Assembly: GCA_963823945.1 (NCBI GenBank)
Contig: CAWGNK010000014.1
Coordinates: forward strand, 310,001-374,000
DNA from: Bog-793 sp963823945
Lineage (GTDB): Bacteria; Actinomycetota; Acidimicrobiia; Acidimicrobiales; Bog-793
Direction: 5' to 3'
DNA length: 64,000 nucleotides
Both the position numbers and the translations under genes were made by a program. Below, one piece after another: positions 42,753 through 52,588 of the stretch. Every line of letters begins with the position of its first letter. Position 1 is the stretch's first letter. A model generated the notes under the pieces. It was given only the letters and a program-made list of their open reading frames with translations. It had not been told where the DNA came from and made no database searches.

Positions 42753-43495
42753 CGCCGGTGCCGCACCGCCGCCTCGCGCAGCGCCGCCGGCGCCGCGGTG
42801 GGAACGAAGTGGTCCACGCCGGGAAGGACCGTCAGCCGCCCCTCGGCGACAAGGTCCAATGCCGAGCGGGCCACCGCGAGCGGCACCGCCGTGTCCTGCT
42901 CCCCCCAGACGAGTTCCACCGGGCAGCGCACCCCGGCCAGCGCCGGGCGGTAGTCCTCCGCGGCCACGCGCACCAGCACGTCCCGCATGACCCCGCGCGC
43001 CTCGCGGTAGTCACGTGATCCGTAGCGTTCGCGCGCCCGGTCGAGACGAACCTGGCTCAGGATCCCCGCACCGGCCAGCGAGCGGACGATCCGGTAGCGG
43101 ACCCGCGGGCGGGGCGGCCGGCCGAGGCGGACGAGCGGCACGCCGGAGAGCACGAGCGCGGCCACCCGGTCGTCCCGCATCGCCGCCAGTTCGACGGCAA
43201 CACGTCCGCCGAAGGAGTGGCCGACGACGACGACCCCGTCGGCCATCTCGTCCAGTAGCGGCAGCACGAACTCGGCGTACTCCTTCGCGCCCCACCCTTC
43301 CGGGGGCGCGGGCGAGGCCCCGAACCCCGGCAAGTCGAGCGCGACGGCGTCGAGCGCCTGCTGATCGTGCGTCGCCGCGAGGACGCCCGCGAAGTCGGCG
43401 TGCGAGCGTCCCCAGCCGTGCAGCGCGAGCAGCCACGGGCGCGAAGTCCCGTACCTCTCGCCGAACGCTCTCCCCTGCAGGTACCCGCTCAGCAT
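42749..43495 (-). CDS. Alpha/beta-fold hydrolase
   Basis: A 248-residue serine hydrolase without signal peptide. Catalytic triad candidates: Ser94 in GHSFGG, Asp in WGEQDTAVP (~199) and His in GVDHFVP (~227). The oxyanion HGWG is at ~26 and a cap of helices lies at ~130-190. The substrate is unknown. It is coupled to the MurF-like gene by a 4-base overlap, so it may act on a precursor, amide or ester in that pathway, though alpha/beta hydrolases are common and context is weak evidence. ATG 43495 is used; no strong ribosome-binding site. Divergent from the helicase gene. Confidence 0.82.
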   Translation of the reverse strand: MLSGYLQGRAFGERYGTSRPWLLALHGWGRSHADFAGVLAATHDQQALDAVALDLPGFGASPAPPEGWGAKEYAEFVLPLLDEMADGVVVVGHSFGGRVAVELAAMRDDRVAALVLSGVPLVRLGRPPRPRVRYRIVRSLAGAGILSQVRLDRARERYGSRDYREARGVMRDVLVRVAAEDYRPALAGVRCPVELVWGEQDTAVPLAVARSALDLVAEGRLTVLPGVDHFVPTAAPAALREAAVRHRR

Positions 43496-43588
43496 CGCTG
43501 CCGACGCTAATTGCTCGCGGGCAGCTGATCCGTGCTCGTGCCAACGCCCGCGGTGCAACGCCACAACCGCGGAGTACGGTCCGGCGTA

Positions 43589-45451
43589 GTGACCCCCGAC
43601 CCCGCCCTCGACCACGTGCTGGCCGGATGCGACGACGAGCAGCGCGTCGCGATCACCTCGCCCGCGAGACCGCTGCTGGTGGTCGCCGGCGCCGGGTCCG
43701 GCAAGACCCGCGTCCTCACCCGGCGCATCGCGTGGCGGGTGCTCAGCGGCGAGGCCGCTCCCGCCCACGTCCTCGCCCTGACATTCACCCGCAAGGCGGG
43801 CGGGGAGCTCCGGGCCCGCCTTCGGGCGCTCGGCCTGCCGGCGCCGGTAACGGCGGGCACGTTCCACGCCATCGCGCTGGCCCAGCTGCGCCAGCGGGCC
43901 GTCGACGAAGGCCGCGACGTGCCCACGGTCCTCGATACCAAGGCCCGTCTGCTCGCCGGACTGCTCCCCTCGGCGCCCGCCAGCTTCTCCCGCCCACGGG
44001 TCGGTGGCCGGCGGGAACTTATCGCCTCGGTCGCGATGGAGATCGAGTGGGCCAAGGCGAGACTGATCCCACCGGGCCACTACCTGGAGCGGGCCCAGAC
44101 GGCGGGCCGGACGCCGCTGGCCCCGCCAGACCAGGTCGCCGAGTGGTACCTGCGCTACGAGCAGGAGAAGCGCCGCCAGCGGGTCCTCGACTTCGAGGAC
44201 CTGCTCGCTCAGCTGGCCGACGACATGGTCGCCGACCCCGCCTTCGCGGCCGTGCAGCGCTGGCGGTTCCAGCACCTCTTCGTCGACGAGCTCCAGGACG
44301 CCAACCCGGCCCAGCTGCGCCTGCTCGACACCTGGCTCGGTCATCGCGACGACCTGTTCGCGGTCGGAGACCCGCGGCAGGCGATCTACGGCTGGAACGG
44401 CGCCGACCCGAGCGCCGTCACGCTGTTCGCCGAGCGGTACCCGGGCGCGACCGTCCTCGAGCTCGCGACGAACTACCGCTCGACGCCGCAGGTCGTGGCG
44501 GTCGCGGCGGCGGCACTCCCGCCCGGCGGCACACCGCAGGTCGCGGCGGGACCCGACGGGGCGACTCCGCGCGTGGCGGAGTACGCCTGCGATCTCGCCG
44601 AGGCGGCCGGCGTCGCGGCGGCACTCCGGCACCGCCACCAGCCCGGCTCGCCGTGGTCAACCTGCGCCATCCTCGCCAGGACGAACGCCCAACTCGTCGT
44701 GTTCGAGTCGGCGCTGGCCGCGGCCGGTGTGCCCTTCCGCGGCAGCATTGGCGGCGCCTTCCTCGCCCGACCCGCCGTCCGCGAGGAACTCGAGCACCTC
44801 GCGGGCCGGGCCGGACGTGACGGTTTCGAGGCATGGCTCGACGATCTCTCGACGGACGCCGCCGCGGGGCGCGAACCGTCGTCTGCCGGACCTGGCGACG
44901 GCGGTGCCGACGACCTGGACACCGAACGGGCACTTGACCTCGCGGTGCTCGCACGGATCGGCACGGACTACCGGGCGGTGGACACGGCGCCCTCGGGGGT
45001 CGGCTTCCTCGCCTACCTCAGGCAGTCATTGCGGGACGAGCCGCAGGCCGTCGCAGGCGACGGGGTCGACCTCCTCACGTTCCACCGCGCGAAGGGTCTG
45101 GAATGGCAGGTCGTCTTCGTGACGGGCCTCGAGGACGGCCTCGTGCCGATCGCGCACGCGAAGACCACCGCCGCCTGGGAAGAGGAACGCCGGTTGCTCT
45201 ACGTCGCGCTGAGCCGGGCCACGCGGGAGTTGCACTGCTCCTGGTCCCGGCAGCGGACATTCGGCAGCCGGGCCTCGCTCCGGACCCCCTCGCCGTTCCT
45301 GGCGGCGATCAGGGAGGCGTGCGAATCCGTCGAGAAGGCGCGTGCTTTCGACCTCGACCGCGCGAAGGCGGCGATCTCGGTCACCCGCTCGCAACTCGAG
45401 AACACCTCCCCCGGACCGCTCCCCGGCCCACGGAGCGCAACCGACCGCTGA
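43589..45451 (+). CDS. UvrD/Rep-family ATP-dependent DNA helicase
   Basis: Superfamily 1A 3'-5' helicase of 620 residues, shorter than UvrD1/PcrA (~720+) and closer to the compact actinobacterial UvrD2-like group. Motifs in order: Q-motif DEQRVAI, motif I VAGAGSGKTRVL, Ia TFTRKAGGEL, II LFVDELQDANPAQ, III AVGDPRQAIYGWNGA, IV YRS, V LLTFHRAKGLEW and VI LYVALSRATREL. No HRDC domain is evident. GTG 43589 is chosen since the frame's bias begins there. Likely role in repair or replication restart. Alone between divergent and convergent neighbours. Confidence 0.9.
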   Translation: MTPDPALDHVLAGCDDEQRVAITSPARPLLVVAGAGSGKTRVLTRRIAWRVLSGEAAPAHVLALTFTRKAGGELRARLRALGLPAPVTAGTFHAIALAQLRQRAVDEGRDVPTVLDTKARLLAGLLPSAPASFSRPRVGGRRELIASVAMEIEWAKARLIPPGHYLERAQTAGRTPLAPPDQVAEWYLRYEQEKRRQRVLDFEDLLAQLADDMVADPAFAAVQRWRFQHLFVDELQDANPAQLRLLDTWLGHRDDLFAVGDPRQAIYGWNGADPSAVTLFAERYPGATVLELATNYRSTPQVVAVAAAALPPGGTPQVAAGPDGATPRVAEYACDLAEAAGVAAALRHRHQPGSPWSTCAILARTNAQLVVFESALAAAGVPFRGSIGGAFLARPAVREELEHLAGRAGRDGFEAWLDDLSTDAAAGREPSSAGPGDGGADDLDTERALDLAVLARIGTDYRAVDTAPSGVGFLAYLRQSLRDEPQAVAGDGVDLLTFHRAKGLEWQVVFVTGLEDGLVPIAHAKTTAAWEEERRLLYVALSRATRELHCSWSRQRTFGSRASLRTPSPFLAAIREACESVEKARAFDLDRAKAAISVTRSQLENTSPGPLPGPRSATDR

Positions 45452-45490
45452 GGCTGGCGCATCGGCGGCGAGATGACCCCGCCAGGCCGG

Positions 45491-46009
45491 CTAGTCGACG
45501 GCGAGCCCCCGCTGAGGCGGGACTTGGACCCGGCCCGACCAGATGTCCTCGCATTCGGCGCAGACGGAGGCCGGCAGCAGGCCGGCACGCATCGCCAGCG
45601 CGAAGATCCTGCACCCGACGCAGTAGCCGAAGACGGCCTCGAGGGTCGCCGGGACGATGAGCACGGCCAGCACGACGACGCACGCCGTGCCCGACCCCGC
45701 GAGCCACAGTCCCAAAGCGCTCAGCGCGAACGCCGCGCCAATGACCTGGGCGAAGCGTTTCGGCGGACCGGGTACCGCTTTGTACCAGCGCGCCAGCCGG
45801 GGCGCGACGACGCGGGTGGCGGCGAACCCGAGCGGGCTGAGGCGCGGACCGGTGAGCACCCGGGCGACGAAGCCGTAGGCGAGAGGAATCGTGATCCAGA
45901 GCTGTCGGGTCCCCACCGCGACCCCGGCCATCGTGACGACGCCGGCGGCGACGGTCCTCGCCGCCACCTCGTTGACCGGGTTCGGGAAGCCGAACACCGT
46001 CGGTCTCAT
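45491..46009 (-). CDS. DUF4395 membrane protein
   Basis: A 172-residue membrane protein with four or five hydrophobic segments, matching the DUF4395 pattern: N-terminal NPVNEVAARTVA, the GPRLSPLGFAATRVVAPRL loop, and a conserved cysteine end GYCVGCRIFALAMRAG...CAEC (CxxC followed by CxxxC-like). The paired cysteines suggest a redox or metal role in the membrane, and DUF4395 genes are often found with thioredoxin-like or sulfur genes; neither is adjacent here. Convergent with the helicase gene. A TTGACT box lies upstream on the - strand at about 46046-46051. Confidence 0.82.
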   Translation of the reverse strand: MRPTVFGFPNPVNEVAARTVAAGVVTMAGVAVGTRQLWITIPLAYGFVARVLTGPRLSPLGFAATRVVAPRLARWYKAVPGPPKRFAQVIGAAFALSALGLWLAGSGTACVVVLAVLIVPATLEAVFGYCVGCRIFALAMRAGLLPASVCAECEDIWSGRVQVPPQRGLAVD

Positions 46010-46196
46010 CCGGCGAGCATACCGACGTCTACAGAAAGCCGATCGTCTTAGTCAACTAGGCGAAACCGGGCCCCGACGCGGCTCGCGCCCTGCTAGCGGG
46101 CCAGCTCACACCCGTTGACCCCCACCACGCCCGGGTCGCACCAGCCTCTCCACCGGGCCGGTCCGCACGACCCGTTCCGGCATCCCGCACCCCGCC

Positions 46197-47840
46197 TCAG
46201 GCGGTGCCCCGCCGGGCGCGGAAGTACTCGACCAGCCCGGCGGTCGAGGTGTCGATCGCGGCGAGATCGGACCCCGCGCCCGGCGCGAGCGCGGGCGCGA
46301 GGTCCCCCGCCATGACCTTGCCGAGCTCGACACCCCACTGGTCGAACGAGTCGATGCCCCAGACGACCCCCTCCACGAAGGTGGCGTGCTCGTAGAGGGC
46401 GACGAGCTGTCCGAGGACCGACGGGGTGAGCTCGGGCGCGAGGATGGTCGAACTCGGGCGATTCCCCGGCATCACCTTGTGCGGGACCAGCTCGGCGGGG
46501 ACGCCCTCGGCGACGAGCTCCTCGGCGGTCTTGCCGAACGCGAGCGCCGCCGACTGGGCGAAGCAGTTCGCCATCAACAGCTCGTGCTGGTCACCGGACT
46601 CCCGCGTCGAGTTGGCGAACCCGATGAAGTCGACCGGGACGAGCTTCCTGCCCTGGTGGAGGAGCTGGTAGAAGGCGTGCTGGCCGTTCGTCCCGGGCGC
46701 GCCCCAGTAGATCTCGCCCGACTGCGTGTCCACCGCGACGCCGTCGCGCCGCACCGACTTGCCGTTCGACTCCATCGTCAGCTGCTGGAGATAGGCCGGG
46801 AAAAGCGCCAGCCGCTGGGAGTACGGCAGCACGGCGTGGGTCTGGGCTGCGAAGAAGTTGTTGTACCAGAGGTTGAGCATGCCCTGGATGACCGGCATGT
46901 TCTTGCCGAGCGGCGCCGTGCGGAAGTGCTCGTCCATCGCCCGCAGGCCCCCCAGCATCTCCGCAAACCGCGCCCGGCCGATCGCGACCATGACCGCGAA
47001 GCCGATCGCCGAGTCGAACGAGTACCGGCCCCCGACCCAGTCCCAGAACTCGAGCATGTTGGCGGGGTCGATCCCGAAGGCGGCGACCGCCGGCGCGTTG
47101 GTGGACACGGCCACGAAATGGTGCGCGACGGCCTCCTCGCCGACGCCGAGACGCGACAGCAGCCAGGCCTTCGCGGACCGGGCGTTCGTCAGTGTCTCGA
47201 GGGTGGTGAACGTCTTCGAGCACACGACGAACAGCGTCTCGGCGGGATCGAGGTCGTTCGTCTTGGCCCACAGGTCGACCGGGTCGATGTTCGAAACGAA
47301 CCGGCACGAGATGCCCTCGTCGGCGTAGTCCCGGAGCGCCTCATAGGCCATCGCCGGGCCGAGGTCCGAGCCGCCGATGCCGATGTTCACGACCGACCGG
47401 ATCGGCCGGCCGGTCGCGCCCCGCCACGTGCCGGAGCGGATCCCGTCCGAGATCTCCCCCATCCTCGCCAGGACGCCGTGGACGTCGGCGGCGACGTCTT
47501 GCCGGTCGACGTCGAGAAGTTCGCCGGGCGGCAGGCGCAACGCGACGTGGAGGACCGCGCGGTCCTCGGTCGTATTGATGTGCTCGCCCGCGAACATCGC
47601 GTCACGCCACCGCTCGACGCCGACGCGTGCGGCCAGCGCGATGAGCGTGTCCATGGTCTCCTGCCGGAGCCGGTGCTTGGAGTAGTCGAGATGCAGATCC
47701 CCCGCCTCGACGACCATGCGGCGGCCCCGGTCCGGGTCGGCGCGGAAGAACTCGCGCAGGTGCGTGTCGCGGTCCTCGCCCCTCTGGTGCGCGAGCGCCC
47801 GCCACTCCTCGGTCCCGGTGGCGTCGATCGGGGCGATCAC
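46197..47840 (-). CDS. pgi: Glucose-6-phosphate isomerase
   Basis: Interconverts glucose 6-phosphate and fructose 6-phosphate in the cytosol. The 547-residue protein has the PGI signatures GIGGSDLGPAMAYEAL, the DWVGGRYSFDSAIG segment, MESNGKSV and QWGVELGK, the last containing the catalytic Lys. Length and order are normal for the long bacterial PGI. GTG 47840 overlaps the gnd stop (GTGA), so 6-phosphogluconate dehydrogenase and PGI are coupled, tying the pentose phosphate path to glycolysis. No zwf or opcA is in the window. Confidence 0.96.
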   Translation of the reverse strand: MIAPIDATGTEEWRALAHQRGEDRDTHLREFFRADPDRGRRMVVEAGDLHLDYSKHRLRQETMDTLIALAARVGVERWRDAMFAGEHINTTEDRAVLHVALRLPPGELLDVDRQDVAADVHGVLARMGEISDGIRSGTWRGATGRPIRSVVNIGIGGSDLGPAMAYEALRDYADEGISCRFVSNIDPVDLWAKTNDLDPAETLFVVCSKTFTTLETLTNARSAKAWLLSRLGVGEEAVAHHFVAVSTNAPAVAAFGIDPANMLEFWDWVGGRYSFDSAIGFAVMVAIGRARFAEMLGGLRAMDEHFRTAPLGKNMPVIQGMLNLWYNNFFAAQTHAVLPYSQRLALFPAYLQQLTMESNGKSVRRDGVAVDTQSGEIYWGAPGTNGQHAFYQLLHQGRKLVPVDFIGFANSTRESGDQHELLMANCFAQSAALAFGKTAEELVAEGVPAELVPHKVMPGNRPSSTILAPELTPSVLGQLVALYEHATFVEGVVWGIDSFDQWGVELGKVMAGDLAPALAPGAGSDLAAIDTSTAGLVEYFRARRGTA

Positions 47841-48850
47841 TGCGACTTCTCCTCGTGGCCGCCGAAGGCGTTCCGCTGTGCGGACAGCACCTTGTCCGCG
47901 AACAGCGCCGCACCCTGGGAGCCGAAGCGGGCGTGGAGCGCCGCGGTGATGAGCGTCGCGGGGACGCCCTCGTCGATCGCCGCGAGGCTCGTCCAGCGTC
48001 CCTCCCCGGAATCCGACACCCGGCCGGCGAAACGATCGAGGTCGGGGTCGCCATAGAGCGCCTCGGCGGTGAGATCGAGGAGCCAGGAGGCGATCACGCT
48101 GCCGCGGCGCCAGACCTCCGCCACCGCGGGCAGGTCGATCGAGAACCGGTAGTACTTCGCGTCCCGCAGCGGTGCGGTCTCGGCGTCGGCGCTCCGGGAC
48201 ACGTCGCCGGCGTCGGCATGCCGCAGGATGTTGAGACCCTCGGCGTAGGCGGCCATCAGCGCGTACTCGATGCCGTTGTGGACCATCTTCACGAAGTGGC
48301 CGGCGCCGCTCGGTCCGCAGTGGAGCCAACCCTGCTCGGCCGGGCTCGGCTCACCGGACCGGCCTGGCGTCCGGGGCGCGGCGGCGAACCCCGGCGCGAG
48401 CGAGGAGAAGATCGGCGCGAAGCGCCGGACGACCTCTTCCTCGCCACCAATCATGAGGCAGTAGCCGCGTTCGAGTCCCCAGACCCCGCCGCTCGTCCCG
48501 ACGTCGAGGTAGTGCACGCCGGTCCCTCCGAGGCTCTCCGCCCGGTCGATGTCGTCCCGGTAGTACGAGTTGCCCCCGTCGATCAGCGTGTCGCCCTCGC
48601 CGACGAGATCGCGCAACACCTCGACCGTCGAGCCGGTGGCGGCGGCGGGCACCATCATCCAGATCCCCCGCGGCGCGGCGAGCCTCGCCACGAGATCCTC
48701 CAGCGAGGACGCGACGATCACCCCCTCCGCCTCGAGTGCCACCGCCGCGGCGGCGTTGACGTCGAACACGACGCATTCGTGACCCGCCCCGGTGAGGCGA
48801 CGAACCATGTTCGAGCCCATCCGCCCCAGACCGACCATGCCCAGCTGCAT
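47837..48850 (-). CDS. gnd: 6-phosphogluconate dehydrogenase, decarboxylating (short type)
   Basis: Oxidises 6-phosphogluconate to ribulose 5-phosphate and CO2. The 337 residues make this the short (GndA/YqeC-like) form, not the ~470-residue E. coli form. Visible: Rossmann GMVGLGRMGSNMV, LIDGGNSYYRDD, the substrate motif VGTSGGVWGLERGYC and GPSGAGHFVKMVHNGIEYA with catalytic Lys and His-Asn. The short type is often NAD-dependent; NVNAAAA-like residues after strand 2 (FDVN) favour NAD over NADP. ATG 48850 has GGGAGG upstream. First of the gnd-pgi pair. Confidence 0.95.
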   Translation of the reverse strand: MQLGMVGLGRMGSNMVRRLTGAGHECVVFDVNAAAAVALEAEGVIVASSLEDLVARLAAPRGIWMMVPAAATGSTVEVLRDLVGEGDTLIDGGNSYYRDDIDRAESLGGTGVHYLDVGTSGGVWGLERGYCLMIGGEEEVVRRFAPIFSSLAPGFAAAPRTPGRSGEPSPAEQGWLHCGPSGAGHFVKMVHNGIEYALMAAYAEGLNILRHADAGDVSRSADAETAPLRDAKYYRFSIDLPAVAEVWRRGSVIASWLLDLTAEALYGDPDLDRFAGRVSDSGEGRWTSLAAIDEGVPATLITAALHARFGSQGAALFADKVLSAQRNAFGGHEEKSQ

Positions 48851-49347
48851 GAGGAGCCTCCCTGTCCGTCCGGACCGCGTCGGCGCGGCGCGACAACCAC
48901 GCGCAAACCTAATGGGACTGGGTCGGCTTGATGTTGCAAACGGCTGGGTGCGACGGGTCCCGATTGTCCGGATCCGGGGAACCGCGTGGCCGGACCGATC
49001 CCTGACCCTCGCCAGCCCGGCGCCACTCGATCCGGTCGTGGGTGCGACCTCCGGACACCCCGCCACGTCGCCGCTGCGGTCACGGCCCGACGCCGCCGCC
49101 GCCACATCCGGCGACGTTCTCGTGCCCGAGACCTAGGGCACACTCCCCCTCTTTCGTGGCGCGACGACCGATAGCCTCCGCGGCGCCGTGCCGGGCTGGG
49201 CGTCGTCGGGCAACGGCGTGCGGGGTGCCTTCGGACATGACATCGGGCCGTCCCCGGTTGGCCATCCACCGTCGCCGGCGGCAGGCCGCCCGAGGGCTGC
49301 CGCGCGGCCCGTTGTCGGACCCGGTAAGGCGACACTACGCTCGGCCG
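48851..49347. other. Divergent intergenic region
   Basis: About 500 bases between gnd (leftward) and the glycan cluster (rightward). No supported gene: frames here are Arg/Pro-rich with no codon bias. The right end has TTGTCG at about 49313 and TACGCT about 17 bases later, a possible promoter placing the transcript start next to the ATG of the glycosyltransferase. Confidence 0.45.
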
Positions 49348-50391
49348 ATGCCTCTCGATCGCCCTGGCCCCGGCGGCGAGGGCGACGAACCGGCGGACAG
49401 CTCGATGCCGGCGGCGTCCGTCCGACCGGGCGGCTCCGGGCCCTCCCCGCACATCTCGGTCGTCATTCCCGCCTACAACGAGGCCTCCAACCTTCCCGAG
49501 GTCCTGGCGGAACTCCACGCGGTTCTGGTGGATTGGGGAGAGTCCTTCGAGATCATCGTCGTGAACGACGGGAGCACCGACGACACGCGGGCGGTCCTCG
49601 CGCAGCTGCACCAAGACTTCCCCGCCTGCCGCCCGGTGCATCTGCGGCCGAATTCGGGCAAGGCGGCAGCTCTCTCGACCGGCTTCCGCCTGAGTCGCGG
49701 TGGCGTCGTCGTGATGATGGACGCCGACGGGCAGGACGACCCGGCAGAGATCCCGCGCATGGCGGCCCTGCTCGGCGAGCGGTGCCAGTTCGTGTCGGGC
49801 CGCCGGGTCAACCGCCAGGACCGCTTCATCAAGCGCCGGACCTCACATCTCTACAACGCGGCGACGGCGTGGGCGACGTCCGTGCAGGGCAGCGACATGA
49901 ACAGCGGACTGAAAGCGATGTCGGCGGAATTCGCCCAGAGCGTCGACCTCTACGGCGAACTCCACCGGTACCTGCCGGTCCTCGCGACATGGGCCGGTTT
50001 CACCGTCGCCGAACTGGACGTCAACCACCGCCCCCGGCTCCATGGCTCGTCCAAGTACGGGATCGCGCGCTTCTGGCGCGGGCTGTTCGACCTCGTGACG
50101 GTCAAGTTCCTCACCGCCTACCACCGACGCCCGTTCCACCTCTTCGGCGGGGCCGGTGTCATTGCGGCCCTGATCGGCACGGGATTGCTGGCGTGGATGC
50201 TCGCCGTCCACCTGTCGGGGACCCCGGTCGGCGACCGTCCGGCTCTCCTCACCGGCGTGCTCTTCGAGGTCGTGGCGGTACAACTGCTCTGCCTTGGCCT
50301 CCTCGGAGAGCTTCTCGTTCATCTCCGGTCGCCCCACGAGGTCCACTGGGAAGAGGACGAGGCGCCGGCGCAAGAACGATCCTCGTCTTGA
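49348..50391 (+). CDS. Family 2 glycosyltransferase, GtrB/DPM-like
   Basis: Transfers a sugar from a nucleotide donor to polyprenyl phosphate at the inner membrane face. The 347 residues comprise a ~35-residue disordered lead, a GT-A domain (VVIPAYNEASNLPEVLAELH; VVNDGSTDDTRAVL; MMDADGQDDPAEI with the DxD metal site; SGRRVNRQD) and two C-terminal hydrophobic segments (FGGAGVIAALIGTGLLAWML; LFEVVAVQLLCLGLLGELL). It resembles ArnC/GtrB. ATG 49348 lacks a clear ribosome-binding site and may be leaderless. The next gene overlaps as TTGA. It opens the surface-glycan region. Confidence 0.87.
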   Translation: MPLDRPGPGGEGDEPADSSMPAASVRPGGSGPSPHISVVIPAYNEASNLPEVLAELHAVLVDWGESFEIIVVNDGSTDDTRAVLAQLHQDFPACRPVHLRPNSGKAAALSTGFRLSRGGVVVMMDADGQDDPAEIPRMAALLGERCQFVSGRRVNRQDRFIKRRTSHLYNAATAWATSVQGSDMNSGLKAMSAEFAQSVDLYGELHRYLPVLATWAGFTVAELDVNHRPRLHGSSKYGIARFWRGLFDLVTVKFLTAYHRRPFHLFGGAGVIAALIGTGLLAWMLAVHLSGTPVGDRPALLTGVLFEVVAVQLLCLGLLGELLVHLRSPHEVHWEEDEAPAQERSSS

Positions 50392-52428
50392 GCACAACGC
50401 CGGCCGCGCTCTCGACGGCGACGGATGCCCCGCGGGACGGGGAGCCGGGGGGGCGGCCCGCCACGATCACGTTGCTGCGACACGTCTCGTGGCCCGTGTT
50501 CGGGCTCCAGTTCCTCGCGATGGCCTGGTGGAGCCGACTGCAGTACCAGCGGTTCGCGCTCACGCAGGACGCCGCGACGTACATTCAGGCCTTTCATCTC
50601 CTCAGCCACGGTGACCGTGCCCCCTACGCCAGCACGCTCGGCTATCCGTTCCTGCAAAACCATTTCGAGCTGTTCGCCTGGCCGCTCTCGATCCTCGACC
50701 GCCTCGGCCCGCAGGGCGTATCCATGTTGTGGGCTCAGGACCTCTTCGTGGTGGCCGCCGAGGTCGCGGCGTTCGGCTGGATGTGCCATGTCGCCGAGCT
50801 CTACCCCCCGCGTGAGGCGTCACCGTTCACGACGCGGCGCCTGCTCGCGCTCGGACTCGTGCTGCTCGTCGCCAACCCGTGGAGCTACTGGGCGATCTCC
50901 TTCGACGTCCACGTCGAAACGTTCGCCGCCGTCTTCATCGTGCTCGCGGCCCTCGAGTTCTCCCGGGGGAACAACCGCTGGGGATGGATCTGGGCGGTCC
51001 TCACCATGCTGTGCGGTGACGTCCCGACGACGTACGTTGCCGGACTGGGCCTCAGCGCCCTGGTCGCCGTCGCCGTCAGCAGGGACCGGCGACCCGCCCG
51101 GTACCTGAACGGGATCGGGCTCATCGCGGCGTCCGTGACCTGGCTCGCCTGCATCGAGGTGGTCGGCGGCAACAAGGGCTCGACCGTGATCGGCCTCTAC
51201 GGTTACCTGGCGGTCGCCGCCGGGGCCGTGGTGCCGGAGCACCTCGGGCTGGTCGGGTTGCTGAAGGGTATCGTCCGGCATCCGGCGACCCTTCTCGCCG
51301 CGCTCTGGCACACGCGGCTGAACGTCTTCGCCCACCTTTCCCCGGCGGGGGGGTTCGGGGTCATCTCCGCCTGGACCTGCGGGGTACCGCTCGTCGTCTA
51401 TGTCGAGAACAGCCTCGAGAACCAGAAGGTGCACTTCTTTTCCTTCGAGCCGTTCCAGAACTTCCCCATGGTCGTGTTCTGCGCGGTCGGCACGATCGTC
51501 GTCCTGGCGTGGCTCGCGCACCGCTTCCGCCCGCCGCGGGTGGGAGGCTCCGTCGTGCTGGCAGTGCTGATGGCGAACGCCCTCGCCTGGGGGGCGATCT
51601 GGATCCCGGCCGACGTTCCCAACTGGCTCCACGTCTCCTCCGCGCAAGCCGAGGTCTTGGCGAGAACGCTCGGGGAGATCCCGCCCAACGCCGAGGTGGT
51701 CGTGTCCTCCGGGGTCGCCGGCCCGTTCGCCAACCGCGCCGACATCCGCACCTGGCAGAGCGCCTCCGAACCGGTCGCCGTCACCGGCAAGTGGGTCTGG
51801 TTCGTCGTCGCGCCGGGCGCCGGGATCGAAACGATCCGGGTCTCCAGAGCGATGGGGCTCATGGACCAGCTCGTCGGCAGGCTGCACGCTCGGCTGGAGG
51901 TCTACGGCGACGGTGTCTACGCCTTCCGCTGGCGACGTCCCCCCGGTGTCCACACACTCCACTTCCAGAATCAGCCCTCGACGCTTGGCGCCTGGACCCT
52001 CCTCACCAATACGGGCCACCTCGCTGTCACGGGACCGCCGGCGACGTGGCACGTCACGGCGTCGGGATTGCCCGGCTACCTCGTCTACGGCGACTACTGG
52101 ACCGAGCCCAGGGGCCATTACCTGGCCACCGCGACCCTTTCCACCTCGACGACGCTCAATTTCGAGGTTTGGAACTCCACCACCGACACGCTCGTCGCCC
52201 GGCTCCAGGTGCCGCCGACGGCGCACCGGACGGAGTTCCGCCTGCCCGTGGCGTTCTCCCACTCGATCCCGCGCCCGGGATCCTTCACCGGCTTCGGGCC
52301 GTTCGAGCGCGACGCGGGAGCCGCCGCCTTCGCCGCTCGACGAACTCGAGATCCGCGTCTGGGCGCCGGAAGGCGCGCGGGCCAACGTCTACGACGTCTC
52401 GCTCGCCTCCGAGAGCCGGCGCCCGTGA
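50388..52428 (+). CDS. DUF2079 polytopic membrane protein (apparent frameshift near the end)
   Basis: About 679 residues once a 1-base frameshift near 52310-52325 is corrected. About ten hydrophobic segments occupy the first ~420 residues, with the DUF2079 lumenal motif TQDAATYIQAFHLLSHG and the LQNHFELFAWPLSILDRL region. A strand-rich extracytoplasmic C-terminal domain follows. DUF2079 proteins resemble GT-C glycosyltransferases using polyprenyl-linked sugars. The uninterrupted frame would run to 52592 through Arg-rich sequence, but the other frame gives a sensible ending, PLDELEIRVWAPEGARANVY to a stop at 52428. TTG 50388 overlaps the GT2 stop (TTGA), so it probably uses that enzyme's lipid-linked sugar. 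Confidence 0.78.
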
Positions 52429-52588
52429 TCCAAAGCCCCGGCTGGCAGCACGCCGCCGTCGCCATGGCGACAGTCGAGGGCGCCGTGCCATCGCCCCGGA
52501 CCCCGCGGGCGGGATCGGCTGAGCGGCGTCGTCCAGCCCGGCTCTCGCAGCCCGCTACTGTCCGAACCGTCAACGGATCGGGGGAACG

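Noticed and set aside
48851..49347. Short open frames on both strands between gnd and the glycosyltransferase
   Set aside because: They are Arg/Pro-rich, lack third-position bias and have no ribosome-binding sites.
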